Part shown: one piece after another, positions 1-11,000 of the stretch
Layout of the letters: each line of letters starts with the position of its first letter
How positions within the stretch are numbered: position 1 is the first letter of the stretch
From: Diadema setosum
Lineage: Eukaryota > Echinodermata > Echinoidea > Diadematoida > Diadematidae
Direction of reading: 5' to 3'
Length of the DNA: 64,000 bases
NCBI GenBank assembly: GCA_033980235.1
Contig: CM067075.1
Span: forward strand, 11,072,292-11,136,291
Notes under the pieces: model-generated
Told to the model about the DNA's origin: nothing
The model's input: only the letters and a program-made list of their open reading frames with translations
Database searches by the model: none
Position numbers and translations under genes: made by a program

Positions 1-660
1 CTGTAATATGTCGTCTTCAACCATTTTATAGAATGGACACATTTATTTTTTGGAATAAAAAAATACAATTCAAAGATTTGATTTCATAATGCAATCATCA
101 AGGATTCGCAAACGTTTGTTTGTGCGTCTGTTGGAGAGTTACGAGGCAAATACATGATTACGTCATGTAGTTTGGTGGGTACAATGTATATGAACTTTAA
201 TGATATCAGAATCGTAAATTAGCCATCTTCATTAATTACAGTTACAATTAAGGTAATATGAAGTTGTATCATTTTTTTTTTCAAATCTTGAGTGTGATTT
301 TAGCAAGAGTGTTGCCCGATTATTATCTATTACTTGTAAGCTCATATAAGTTCTGTAACAATCGCAGAATTATATTTATTTCTAAACAAGGATATCATAA
401 TCTCAATTTCAAGATTTAAAGAAAATCATACATCTGAGATTCAAATTCAGTTCTCATTCATATTCTTCACATAAAGTTTGCCTTAAATCTGGGAAAAGAT
501 CATGCATCATAAATCGCAATAGTTGTCAACCTCTCTATCAATTTTTTTCTGTAACTTTGTTGTTGTTGAAAGAATACGATATATGAACTTAAATCTCACA
601 ATAGAAAGAAATTTTGGTTAAATTAGATATTCTACTCAAAATCAAGTCCTACAGACAAAC

Positions 661-945
661 TTAACAAATCATGTTGATAAAATATGCAGGAAATTGTTGA
701 ATTTTCTTTTCTATAACATAGCTGAAATCTGTTGCAGGGGTAGTAACAAGAAGCATATACATAACGATGTTTGATAAAATGGTCCAGTCTTTCCCTAACG
801 ACAAAACGACTAAAATCTGTTCTCTGAGATTTACACCCACACACACACAAAGAAGGGGGAAAGGTGCAATGGGGAAGGAGTAACCAGGTTTGATTTTATT
901 TACAAAGAAAATTATTGATAATGTGATTACGCTTGACAATATAAT
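661..945. repeat. Dispersed repeat, copy 1 of 2
   Basis: This stretch can be lined up by eye with 63500-63790 in the same orientation. Shared pieces include GTTGCAGGGG, AAAATGACTAAAAT-like text, AAAGAAGGGG, AGGTGCAATG and CCTGGTTTGATTT. The family and its function are not recognised. Confidence 0.6.
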
Positions 946-2526
946 GGATTAAAACGATTATGTGTTTCTCAAGCACTTGTTAATACCATACTGTTTTTAA
1001 TAATATATTTTATCATTCTGTAGGGTTATCTATTCAGTTAAAGCAATAATTATCTATCATCATTTCTTGTAATTTCTTTTAAAGGTTTTAAAGAAAGATG
1101 TATGTGAATTGCTTTAGATGGTTAGGGAGAACACTCCATACATCAGATCCCTAGTGCCTTAAGATTTTTAACCTATTAGGATGCTTGGGTTAGGTTTATG
1201 GGTATGTGTCGCATATGAACGAATGTTTTTGATGAATATAATCTAGGAAAAAAAATGAAAGATGAGAGATAAATTTAAAACATAAATTTTGTTGTATGAA
1301 AAACACTGACATAGTCTAATTTAAGAACTTTTAATCGGTGAAACAAAGGATCATTATTGGTAATAAGAGAAGAATTTGTACCAATTCTTGCAGCCTTCTG
1401 TTGTAAAATAAGATTTAAATCTTCAGTTTGGATTTACCACAATCATAAGATAAGAGATTGCAGCATAGAAAAATTTGAAAATGCATGAAACTTGTTTTAT
1501 CAATATTTAGAGATGATTTGGTGCATTTATACCATTTTCACAAAAACGATTCAATATCTGAATGCTTTGATGGCTTTTATGAGAAGCTAAATACTAGTGT
1601 CATTCGAAAACACAATTAACCAAATATGAGTGTATAATATAAATATGTATTAAATATGTATTATATATAAAACCAGTACAGGGGACTTTACGTTAGGTAT
1701 TTGACGTAAATGACTCGTGAACTTGTGTACATACCAATTGTTGCCTTTCTTATAAGTAACTTTTAAACCATGAATAAGCAGGTCTTCGTATAACATGACT
1801 CTCAAATTTATAAAGGAAAGTTTTGTGACCTATAGTATGAAAGGCTCTAAATCCAGAAATATGGCTATAACGTGCTCTTTATGTGGGAGTTGTTTTGTAA
1901 CATTATGATTAACTTTACAATAGCAAAATCAGTCAAACGATAATTAAAAAAACAACAGGTTAGATTTCTAAAGACTGTTTCTAATTGTCAAAAATATTAA
2001 TCCTTTGTATGCACTTGCCTTACACTTTTGAAAGAAAGGGAAGCGAGAAGATAGAGTCCAGAGGGCTAATTTGTTATTTTGCTAAATATTGATATTGCTT
2101 TTGCAATTTGCAGCCAAAAAAAGCAGCAAATATCAGAATAATGAAATTATAAAAGGAAGTTTCCTATAAAGGAAATAAGATGTGGATTTGGATATTACAG
2201 AAAAATTGATAAAACAGTATCTCCACTTCAGACGGGACCCCAACCTATCATGTCAAAGTAGTACAATGAAAGAAAAACAAATCAACAAGCTTTCTATATT
2301 TCTTGAAATGTACACATTCACTCGACTTGGGGCAAAGGTTATGTGTTGCAACTGCGTTAAATACTCACTTCATGTTTAGATAAGGGCCACGATACATTTG
2401 GAAATAAATTCTTTATAATCATACTGATAACTGTTATCAGAAACATAAAGCAAATGAACAAGTTGCATACTGATAGTCGTGTAAGGACAGCGTGATTTGG
2501 ATGTTTGCTTGTACAATTCTTCAGTC
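946..2526. other. AT-rich spacer, nothing recognised
   Basis: No conserved open frame, tandem repeat or clear inverted repeat was seen. Open frames here are short and compositionally like their surroundings. Confidence 0.5.
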
Positions 2527-3039
2527 TTAAAGGGAAGTTAAACCCAAAAAGCAATGTGGATTGAGTGAAAGCAGCAACATTAGTAGAACACATCAGTGAA
2601 AGTTTGAGGAAAATCGGACAATCGATGCAAAAGTTATAAATTTTTAAAGTTTTGGTGTTGGAACCGCTGGATTAGGAGACTACTAGAGGATATGACATAT
2701 GAGTGGACAACAATACAAAGAAAATATAAAGGAAATTCAACAAAAATTCACTTTTCTAGAATTATGAAAGAGCAAATATAATATAAGCTGATGGAATTTG
2801 TAATTTTCATGAAAAATGGATTTTTGTAGAATTTTCTTTATATTTTCTTGGTATTGTTGTCCACTCATACGTCATAACCTCTAGTAGTCTCCTCGTCCAG
2901 CGGTTCCAACACCAAAACTTTAAAATTCATAACTTTTGCCTCGATTGTCCGATTTTCTTCAAACTTTCACTGATGTGTTCTACTAATGTTGCTGCTTTCA
3001 CTCAATCCACATTGCTCTTGGGGTTTATCTTCCCTTTAA
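2527..3039. mobile_element. TTAA foldback MITE, family C copy 1
   Basis: A long palindrome bounded by TTAA (2527-2530 and 3036-3039), with ends TTAAAGGGAAG and the reverse complement. The arms contain the shared block GTAGAACACATCAGTGAAAG, which recurs in family C copy 2 (22165-22736). There is no coding capacity, so this is a non-autonomous element; piggyBac and Kolobok transposases both duplicate TTAA. Confidence 0.75.
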
Positions 3040-3268
3040 AACATCCGAGTCAGAACTGACCAGGAACTGGGTCCGTTGGGGTCACACACCGTTCCGGGTC
3101 AGAAATGACGAGGAATGGGGTCAGATATGACCCATGCAGAGTCATGAGTTGGGTCAGGGTGACCCCATTGGGGGTCTTCATGACCAAATTCCAAGTCACT
3201 TTTGACCCGGAACGGTGTGTGACCCCAATGGACCCAGTTCCGGGTCAGGTCTGACTCGGATGTTTTAA
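3036..3268. mobile_element. TTAA foldback MITE with about 60-bp arms
   Basis: The inverted arms begin AACATCCGAGTCAG and end with the reverse complement; they include GGGTCACACACCGTTCC. TTAA lies on both sides (3036-3039 and 3265-3268). The left TTAA is the same four bases that end the preceding element. Confidence 0.75.
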
Positions 3269-3795
3269 GAGTGATTGTATATTCTTGGAGTGGTTATTAG
3301 AAGACAGTTTGTCACAATTAAAAATGATAACTCATCGATTACTGAAGTTAAATATGGGGCTCCTCAGGGAAGTCTGTTAGGGCCATTATTATTCATTATT
3401 TATATCAATGATTTTTGTCATGTATCTGAAGCTCTTTCCTGTATACATTTTGCCGACGATACTAATGTATTTCTTGTTCACAGTGACATTGATGTTCTTG
3501 TACAAAACGTTAATAACGAATTGAAAAAAAAGTAACAGATTGGGTTAGAGCTAACAGGGAGGTGAGACAATAAAAATGTTCAAGAAACGAAATATATGCC
3601 TTTTAGTAATACTGTTGGCATTCAAAGTACAGACATAGTTCTGGATGACACTCATTTAGAAAGAGTTTCAAATTCTAAATTCCTTGGTGTTATTGAAGAT
3701 AAGACATTTTCTTGGAAATTGCATATTGCTTATATTTGTAATATGATTTCACGTAATACAGGCGTCATCAATAGACTAAAATTGTGTTTGTGCTG
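3269..3795 (+). pseudogene. Non-LTR retrotransposon reverse transcriptase fragment
   Basis: 3275-3535 reads YGAPQGSLLGPLLFIIYIND and then HFADDTN, the palm motifs of a Jockey/CR1-type reverse transcriptase with its catalytic D-D pair. A frame change in a run of A near 3528 is followed by VTDWVRAN in another frame. 3596-3793 returns with RVSNSKFLGV, FSWKLHI and MISRNTGV, the thumb region. Both ends are missing, there are stops between the blocks, and it directly abuts a MITE. A dead relic. Confidence 0.85.
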
Positions 3796-4126
3796 AGTAA
3801 GTACGTGGATGCATTTACGTTTGCCAAGTGACTTCAAAATGACGACAAACACATATGCACATCATAAAACAGTAATCACTGAAGATTACCATGAAATAGT
3901 GCATATGCTCCAACAATTGAGTGTGTCATTAACTGTATTTATGGAATAGAAATTGATTTCATATGTCTGTGCATAATCTTCTTTTTGTATATGATTCTCA
4001 TTGCGTGAATACGGTGTATGAGCAAACAAATCAATACACACACCTACACACAGAAATGTGATACACACACGCGCAGTACCCCCGCAGAATTCAAATTCAT
4101 GAAATTCTTCCGTCGAGATGTTTTCA
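3796..4126. other. Spacer, nothing recognised
   Basis: Short CA-rich runs near 4036-4075; no gene or inverted repeat seen. Confidence 0.5.
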
Positions 4127-4399
4127 TTGCAACTAATTGACAAATTGCCCTACATCGACGTAAATAAGCACTGCATTGATCAGTGTTTTAGTGTTTTAGA
4201 ACCAACACTTGCTGTCGGGTAGAAGCTCGGTGGTCTAGTGGAGATGACGCCTGTCCGGAGATCAGGAGGTCGTAGGTTCGAATCCTGCTCCTCACGTATG
4301 TACGCCCATGATTACCTTTATCATGGCTACTATACTAAAACACTGATCAATTCAGTGCTTATTTACGTCGATGTAGGGCAATTTGTCAATCAGTTGCAA
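4127..4399. mobile_element. Foldback element with tRNA-like core
   Basis: About 65-70 bp at the left (TTGCAACTAATTGACAAATT onwards, with GACGTAAATAAGCACTG) returns inverted at the right, ending CAATCAGTTGCAA. The roughly 130-bp centre holds a tRNA-like sequence. No protein is encoded. It is either a SINE trapped within a MITE or an element moved as a hairpin. Confidence 0.75.
4225..4295 (+). other. tRNA-like sequence with Pol III A and B boxes
   Basis: A box TGGTCTAGTGG at 4231-4241 and B box GGTTCGAATCC at 4275-4285 are spaced as in a tRNA. A five-pair T arm forms (GTAGG with CCTGC) and a partial anticodon arm. The acceptor stem does not close, so it is a tRNA-derived SINE head rather than a working tRNA. 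Confidence 0.65.
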
Positions 4400-4889
4400 C
4401 CTCCGCAGCATGTTGACATCAGATAAGGTATGATAAATCAATTTCATTGACGCTATGGTGACAGTGATCTAAAATTTAATCTTTATGTCTCTGAATTTCA
4501 GGATTTTATCATCTTTGACCAAATAGGATGGTAAATTATGACAAAGAATGGGCATTGGATGGGATTTTGACTGACTTAACAAGAAATCTTTCTTCCATCC
4601 AAGGACATGACATTTCGAAAAAAAAAATACTTTCACATTGTATAAGTTGATTGACGAAAAAAGAAAGAACGAAAAAAGAACAGCGAACCATCATGAGTTC
4701 AAACGCATCCATTTCTCTTGCATACCTTGTACTAACTTTAAAAATATGATACCCAGTTGGCTCATCTTTGCCAGGATCTTTTCCACATGTTTGTGGTTAT
4801 AAACTGGTTTGAACCTTTGTTTTAATTCCGACATTTATTTGCATCCATCACGCAACTCAGGAGAAAAATTAAATTCGGATCAGGTGAGA
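4400..4889. other. AT-rich spacer, nothing recognised
   Basis: Low-complexity A/G runs near 4618-4690; no gene seen. Confidence 0.5.
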
Positions 4890-5121
4890 TTCCATTGTGC
4901 GAGCAGTTCAAGGACCGCGAAAAGAGGCGCGTTCATTCCGCAGCACACGAACGTCACGTACGTACCCCTTTACACGTGTTTCTTTCTATTTCTTTCTCTC
5001 TACTGCTTTGCCCTCTCTTTCGTTTTCTTTTCGTGGAGAACCATACATAACGCACGCTCGCAAAGCAATCCACGGGTTTCGAAGGGAGGAAACGGCGCCT
5101 TCTCACACGGGACTTGCCGCT

Positions 5122-5138
5122 CAGCTGACGATCAGCTG
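5122..5138. promoter_or_regulatory. Pair of CAGCTG E-boxes
   Basis: CAGCTG at 5122-5127 and again at 5133-5138, a start-to-start distance of 11 bp (one helical turn). E-boxes bind bHLH factors such as MyoD and are known in vertebrate myostatin promoters; function here is inferred. Confidence 0.4.
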
Positions 5139-5301
5139 GGAGGGACCTCGGGCTGGATGTGACGTAATAAAGTCAGCGAACGGACCTCATTAACCATTCT
5201 ACACGTGCACCCTGCTCGTCTGCCTGTTTGAGGGAAAGGGTAAAACAAGGCGACATATCAAAAATGAAAGACAGAGGATCCATGCACGAAGACAATGAAT
5301 G

Positions 5302-5303
<2 letters not shown>

Positions 5304-5393
<90 letters not shown>
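5304..5393. repeat. (TA)n microsatellite in the promoter region
   Basis: About 45 TA units interrupted once by CA, roughly 480-570 bp before the GDF8/11 start codon. Confidence 0.95.
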
Positions 5394-5396
<3 letters not shown>

Positions 5397-5682
5397 CTTT
5401 ATTGTACATATGCATATCGATTTCCTGTGGGAGAGTCATTGGGGTGAATGGCAAGATGGCGAGGTGCGATGTGGGCGGGGTACCTTCGACAATTGTTGAG
5501 GGATCAAAAGCTTGTTGCCACGGCATATCTAGGCGCTAAGCTTCTTTGAACATGCGCACGATTGTTGCGGCTCGCATTGGTTGACAAGACAGCCTCGCGC
5601 GTGCGAGGTGGACGAAGATAGCCAATAAGGATGAAGCACCGTACAGACTTGGGGCAGGCCCGAGCTAATGACACCGTCCAAG

Positions 5683-5696
5683 CGATCAGCTGATCG
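5683..5696. promoter_or_regulatory. Perfect palindrome with central E-box
   Basis: CGATCAGCTGATCG, 14 bp, centred on CAGCTG, about 180 bp upstream of the start codon. The first 12 bases recur exactly at 15378-15389 in intron 1. Confidence 0.4.
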
Positions 5697-5874
5697 TCAC
5701 TGCTCGACCGTGTGGCAGCCGCAAACACACTCACTCACAACCACCTTCCACCCCCTTATCACCGTAGAAATAAAATCTGGAGATCTCTTATTGATCTCCA
5801 CACACATACACACTTCAGGCAACAAAATCTCACACTCTTTCCGGACAATCCTCCGCCAACATCCTTCTGTAACA

Positions 5875-6406
5875 ATGATCCAGAACAGCCAACCCCTCGT
5901 CGTCCTCCTACTCATCGTCGAGCTCGTCACCATCACGATAGCGAGCCATCCGCCGTCCTGGCGTCGCCACATGGACGAAAGAAGCGCAAACATCATACCG
6001 CGCACAGAAGTCTCCGACGAGGATTCCACGTTTGAGGCCTCTGATGAAGTACCAACGGACGGCGGTCACACCCCCAATCCCGTCCACCAGTCGCCTGACG
6101 GTGGCTCGTCTGCATCGGAGACGACTACTACCCAATTTATGGCCTGCCCAAGATGTGTGCTGCAACAGCAGCAGAAACAGTACCGTATTGACAGCATCAA
6201 GCGACAAATTCTCGAGAAGTTTAAAATGACAAAGCCCCCTAACGTCACCCGACAGGCACTCAGCAATCCTGCCATAAACCACATCATCCGTCGATACACC
6301 GGTTGGACGGAGGACCCGATGCTGTCGGATTCGCCCGGGCCGCGGTACGAGCCACGGGAGCAGTCGCAAGTGAACTACGAACAAATTCTCCTCTTCGCCA
6401 AGAAAC
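5875..6406 (+). CDS. GDF8/11: GDF8/11 exon 1 (signal peptide and N-terminal propeptide)
   Basis: The ATG at 5875 has A at -3 and is followed directly by a signal peptide ending near TIAS/HPP. An in-frame ATG at 5668 also exists, but starting there would bury the signal peptide behind 69 residues, so 5875 is preferred. The exon ends at 6406, before the consensus donor GTGAGT, leaving phase 1 (177 codons plus one base). It is longer than vertebrate exon 1 because of an acidic Ser/Thr/Pro-rich insert between the signal peptide and the CxxC. Confidence 0.93.
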
Positions 6407-8045
6407 GTGAGTATCATTATAAAAAAGACTTACCAAACAAGCATATCTAACTGCCAATTCCTCAGACAGTATACTTTGACAACTATTTTGTGCTCATGTG
6501 CCTGCTATCTCTAAATACGAGGCTGAACTTGTATCCTGGAAACGAAACTTGTCTGGTATAATTTGCATCCAGGTTCCAGGTATCCCTTCCGTAATCAAGT
6601 ACTGGGTTTCCTACCTCCCCGGGAGCCGAATCGATCCTCTTTGAACCATGTGGCTAAAATCCCCCTTTGTCCGTAAGTTATGTTGTAAAAAGGACCGAAA
6701 TAGTCACATTTGATTTGATTTGATTATATTTTGACTACTACTTTCACCAATCAAGAAATCCACCTGTTCAGCCGACACGAATCGCTGGTTATGATGACAC
6801 GATTCTTTTCTTTCGAGATTCAGTTTTATCTCCAGAAATATTACATGTCTAATGTATTTATGTTTTCGTCTTCTTCTGATGGGCTTTGGGAGTAAAAGGG
6901 TATGTTAAAGTGCATCAATTCAAGTTTTAAAAGTTATTTCTAGAAAACGGCATTTCAGTGACAAGTGTGTGTGTTTCATGGTCGGCGTAAATACGCTGTC
7001 GGGAAAGGCAGAAGGTTAATATTATTGCTCGACTCTTCATTGATGTAATTATGACTTTTTGCATGTGTGTATGTGTGTGTGTGTGTGTGTGTGTGTCAAA
7101 AGAACGCTTTATTTCTTACCAGCAATTTCTGATGAATTTAGACATGACTATTATGGCCATATGTCCATATTTTCGTTTTGAAAAACTGAAAAAAGTAAAG
7201 ACGTGGAAAATGGGGGGGGGGGATACTGAACAGAAGTCATGCGACTTTTGTAATACCTGGTAGTGCAGAGATTTAAAGGAATTCAGCGAAGGTAAAATAT
7301 GGTATGATACATTTCAGCTTTAGCTGTCTAATGTGGTGCATTTCGCTTTCCTCCCCATAATGGTATACTTAGTTCATCCACACACGCTAGTGTTTCTGTT
7401 GCATAGACATGGGTAAATGCTCGATAAAAGGCAAATGCACAATTACATAGCTTTAAACATTCGCAGGAAGTACTTGTATATAAGTGTAAAATCGATTTTT
7501 TGAGAAGGTACCTTGAAACAGTTTGCTAACGAAATATGAAATACAGCTAAAAGAGAAACAATTGAATCCCTTCCCTCTGTGTATAAGTCGTAAACGGAAC
7601 GTTGTGCCAGTTTACCAGGTCATATCGTCGTGCCTCTAGAAGTTTTGAAAAATCGCGGGCGGAAAAATGTCGACGGGTCATTCCATTTTGCGAAAGAGGG
7701 AGATCTCGGGTCGCAAGAGCGCATTGTCGCATTTACTTGTGCTTTTATTTGTTACCGACCAAGCTCTGCCGTCGGGTTGCGGTTTTAATTCTGCAGTCTG
7801 TAGACTGGATTTAAAGCTGAATTGATTTTTTTTTTTTATTTCAGACGAAGGTTAGGTATTGTTTATGATAACCACTTGTTATTGTCATTGATTAACAGTC
7901 TGACAATTCCAATAAGTGCAGCAGTCACATGCACGCGGATATGTACAATGTACAAAGGCACCGTTACACACACACATACACACACGCACACACCCATACA
8001 TCTGCATACAACCACTACTCCTACTACATGTGATCATTATATATG

Positions 8046-8099
<54 letters not shown>

Positions 8100-11000
8100 A
8101 TATAATGTACATATATATATGTATATATATATATATATATATATACATATTTACATAATGTGTGTGTGTGTGTGTGTGTGTGTAAACACATAGACATAGT
8201 TATCTGTAATCATAATACTAAAACCTTCATGTGTAAAGTCCTATCAAAGTTATAGTTGCAAACAAATAGAGAGAAATTGATTTCGTTTCCGAAATCAGGT
8301 CTTAGAGAACGGCGACTTGCCTTGGTCACTCCCAGGGTCAACTAGCGATTATGCAATGGACACAAAGCCAAAGAATTGGCGACAGAAAGAGGGAACTGGA
8401 TCTTTGCCTTCTTTCATTGGTCGATGGACCTTGAGAAAGCGATTTCAGAATCCATTGTTATTGTGTTTATGAATATTTTCTCTTGACTGAGACACGCGTA
8501 TGCCATTCAATTAGAGTGTCGCTCCATGATTACGCAGGCTTTGGCATATAAAGGTGAAAATCCAAGAGAAATTTTCCATAGCGACACAGTTCGTGGTGTC
8601 ATCTCTTCTAACCAAATCCAGGTAGCTTTAATGATAACCTTACTAAAATATTTGCAGTAGCAGTACCTTTTTTTTTCAGTTCGCTGTGAGCTCTGTGATC
8701 TTCGATATCATTTTATTTTGCAATGATTTGATAATAAAGGCACCATTTTCGAACTTTTGTTAAGTACATTTTCAATAGATAATGGTACGAAACTCGACAG
8801 CATGGGCACATATATCTTTTATGTGCTGATTAAAAAATAATGATTATGCATGTATATAATATAAGCCCTATACCCCTAAGTAAACCTCTCTGCCACCGGT
8901 AAATGGAGGAAAATCGTTGCATGAATCATTTTGTTCTGACAGGGGGAAAAGATAATGTCCGCGAAAAATGAGATCGCTTCGGTCATACCAAATTACAATA
9001 AGATCCGGAGCTTAGCGTTTGTCTGATGCCGTACATTTTGTATAGCCCGGATTTATGTCTGTAGAAGACAGAATCTTCTCCTTGAAGCGCCGGTACTGTC
9101 TGTTACCAGGGGCAACCGAGGCCTTAGGTTTCCCCCGATTTCTCAGCTGAGTATTAAGAGAGGCCGCTAATCAATATCGCCATATTCATGAAATGCAAAT
9201 TACTATGAAGATTTTCAAATACTGCGAGAGCTTGCTGTAGGGGGACATGAAGCTATGGGATCTTAAACATAACTTTATTTTGGTATGTAGTATTGTCAAG
9301 GCAATTGATAACATGACTGCTGCATACTATATTGCCTGAAGTAGACAAATGTATGCATCAGTTTATTTGGGTCAGTACTTGTCAAGTTTTAGACGTCTGC
9401 GACCTCATTCACTTCGACCAGCGAGAAGTAGCCGCAAAATTATCATTTTACCACGTAACTATTTTATGATTGCTTATGGTCCTTGCATTCGAAAGAAATT
9501 TACATTTGAATTTTACATTCCTACATCATGAGAAAGAAAGTGTTACGTGCTTTTGTCAAACTTGGGTTACACAGGCTAAAAACTGAGTCATCGAATATTT
9601 CTTTTCTCCTAAAGGAAAAATGTGTAACGCAATGCTTGAAATCATGGCAATAAAATACGTTTGGAGGTAATCGTACTTGCAACGGGCTTTTACAAAACCA
9701 AAATGTCTTTTTAATGTAACTTCTGAATGAGACTTGGGAAAAAAGCTAGTGACGCTTTTAAAAGAGGAGCATCCATGATGGATAGATACCACTCAACGTT
9801 TTTCAGACGTGTAGGTAAACCTGACAATCGGCGCATCAAAACGGCTATTTGTCACGTATTGCCAGCGATGAATGGCGAGTTGATTCACTTGACAGCATTT
9901 GCAGAACAGCGAGCATCGTCTCCAAGCGATTCATGGCCGATGGTCAACAAACAGGTCCGCATTTACCGTTTGCCTATCATTTGGGCGGGACCCGACAACC
10001 ATCCCCCTTCCCCTCTCCCCACCTCCACCCCCCCCCCCATTTTATCCGATAATATCCTTCTCGAATCAGTTCACCATGTTCCCATAACCATTAGCCCTCT
10101 TGCGGTAAAGCACTTCTATCTCTCTATTCAAATGTCCAAGGCAACCATAAGTATTTTTAAGGGCTCCAAAGGATGTTGACCTCGCGTAGAAACTCCCATT
10201 CGGGATGTCGAATTGGATACAAAGTCATCTTGGCCTAAAAAAAAAACCTAACAAAAATGATTGAGAACAGTATGAAAGAGAACAACGACAGTGCAGACAC
10301 ACTAAAACTGCAAAGTCATCACAAACCACGTGTACGACTCTCACTTTTATTTAATGCTTGCACCAAGGTGCTCCATGCTTACACTGGAAAACAAAAGTCA
10401 ACCGCCACCATCAAGGAAAAAAAAAAGAAAAAAAAAAGGAAGGGTGGGGGATAGAGCTCGGATGAAATACGTACTAAGAGGAATAGTTTTATTACTTCAC
10501 GCCAAGTTAGCCATGAAACAGTCTTGTATGGAAAGGGGAACATGATTATATTCGAGCTGATGAATCTGCTGTGATATGTGATTCTGCTGTTTAACGATGA
10601 ATACAGAGGAGTATTTCAGGATACTTGGTACTCGACAACCATCGAGACCACACGATGCAGATTCTGATTCTTCTCTGTCATAATCTTATTAAAGTTGTGA
10701 TTATAATATTCTACCGATGCGAGTAATCGGCCACATACTGATTGAATTATTTATTTATATTTTTGGGGGTGGGGGGAGTGGGGATGGACGTTGAAACTTT
10801 TAACGTACGCAAACCAGATTCAGAAGCTGTATCCATTCCACGAGAGTCCTGTGGTACAGTAGGTATGACACCTAAATGGGAGGTCATAAGTTCGAGTTGA
10901 AGTTTTGACGAAGTACTCAAACCAAGTTCAGAAGTTGCATCCATTCCGTGAGAGTCCCGTGGAATAGTAGGTATGACACCTAAACTTGAGTTCTTGAGTT

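Larger units (their letters stand above)
4890..5874 (+). promoter_or_regulatory. Probable GDF8/11 promoter and 5' UTR
   Basis: GC content rises sharply here compared with the upstream spacer and stays high into exon 1, apart from a (TA)n tract. Two CAGCTG E-boxes lie 11 bp apart (5122-5127, 5133-5138). No convincing TATA box was found, and the transcription start is not determined. Confidence 0.45.

Noticed and set aside
4225..4295. A functional tRNA gene
   Set aside because: A and B boxes and the T arm fit, but the acceptor stem does not close and the sequence lies inside a foldback element.
5668..5874. Upstream in-frame ATG as the GDF8/11 start
   Set aside because: It would put 69 mostly polar residues before a clear signal peptide starting at 5875.
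5908..6417. 169-residue minus-strand open frame opposite GDF8/11 exon 1
   Set aside because: Shadow of the GC-rich coding exon; no recognisable motif.
7822..8193. Open frames made of Tyr/Ile or His/Thr runs
   Set aside because: Translations of TA and CA microsatellites.
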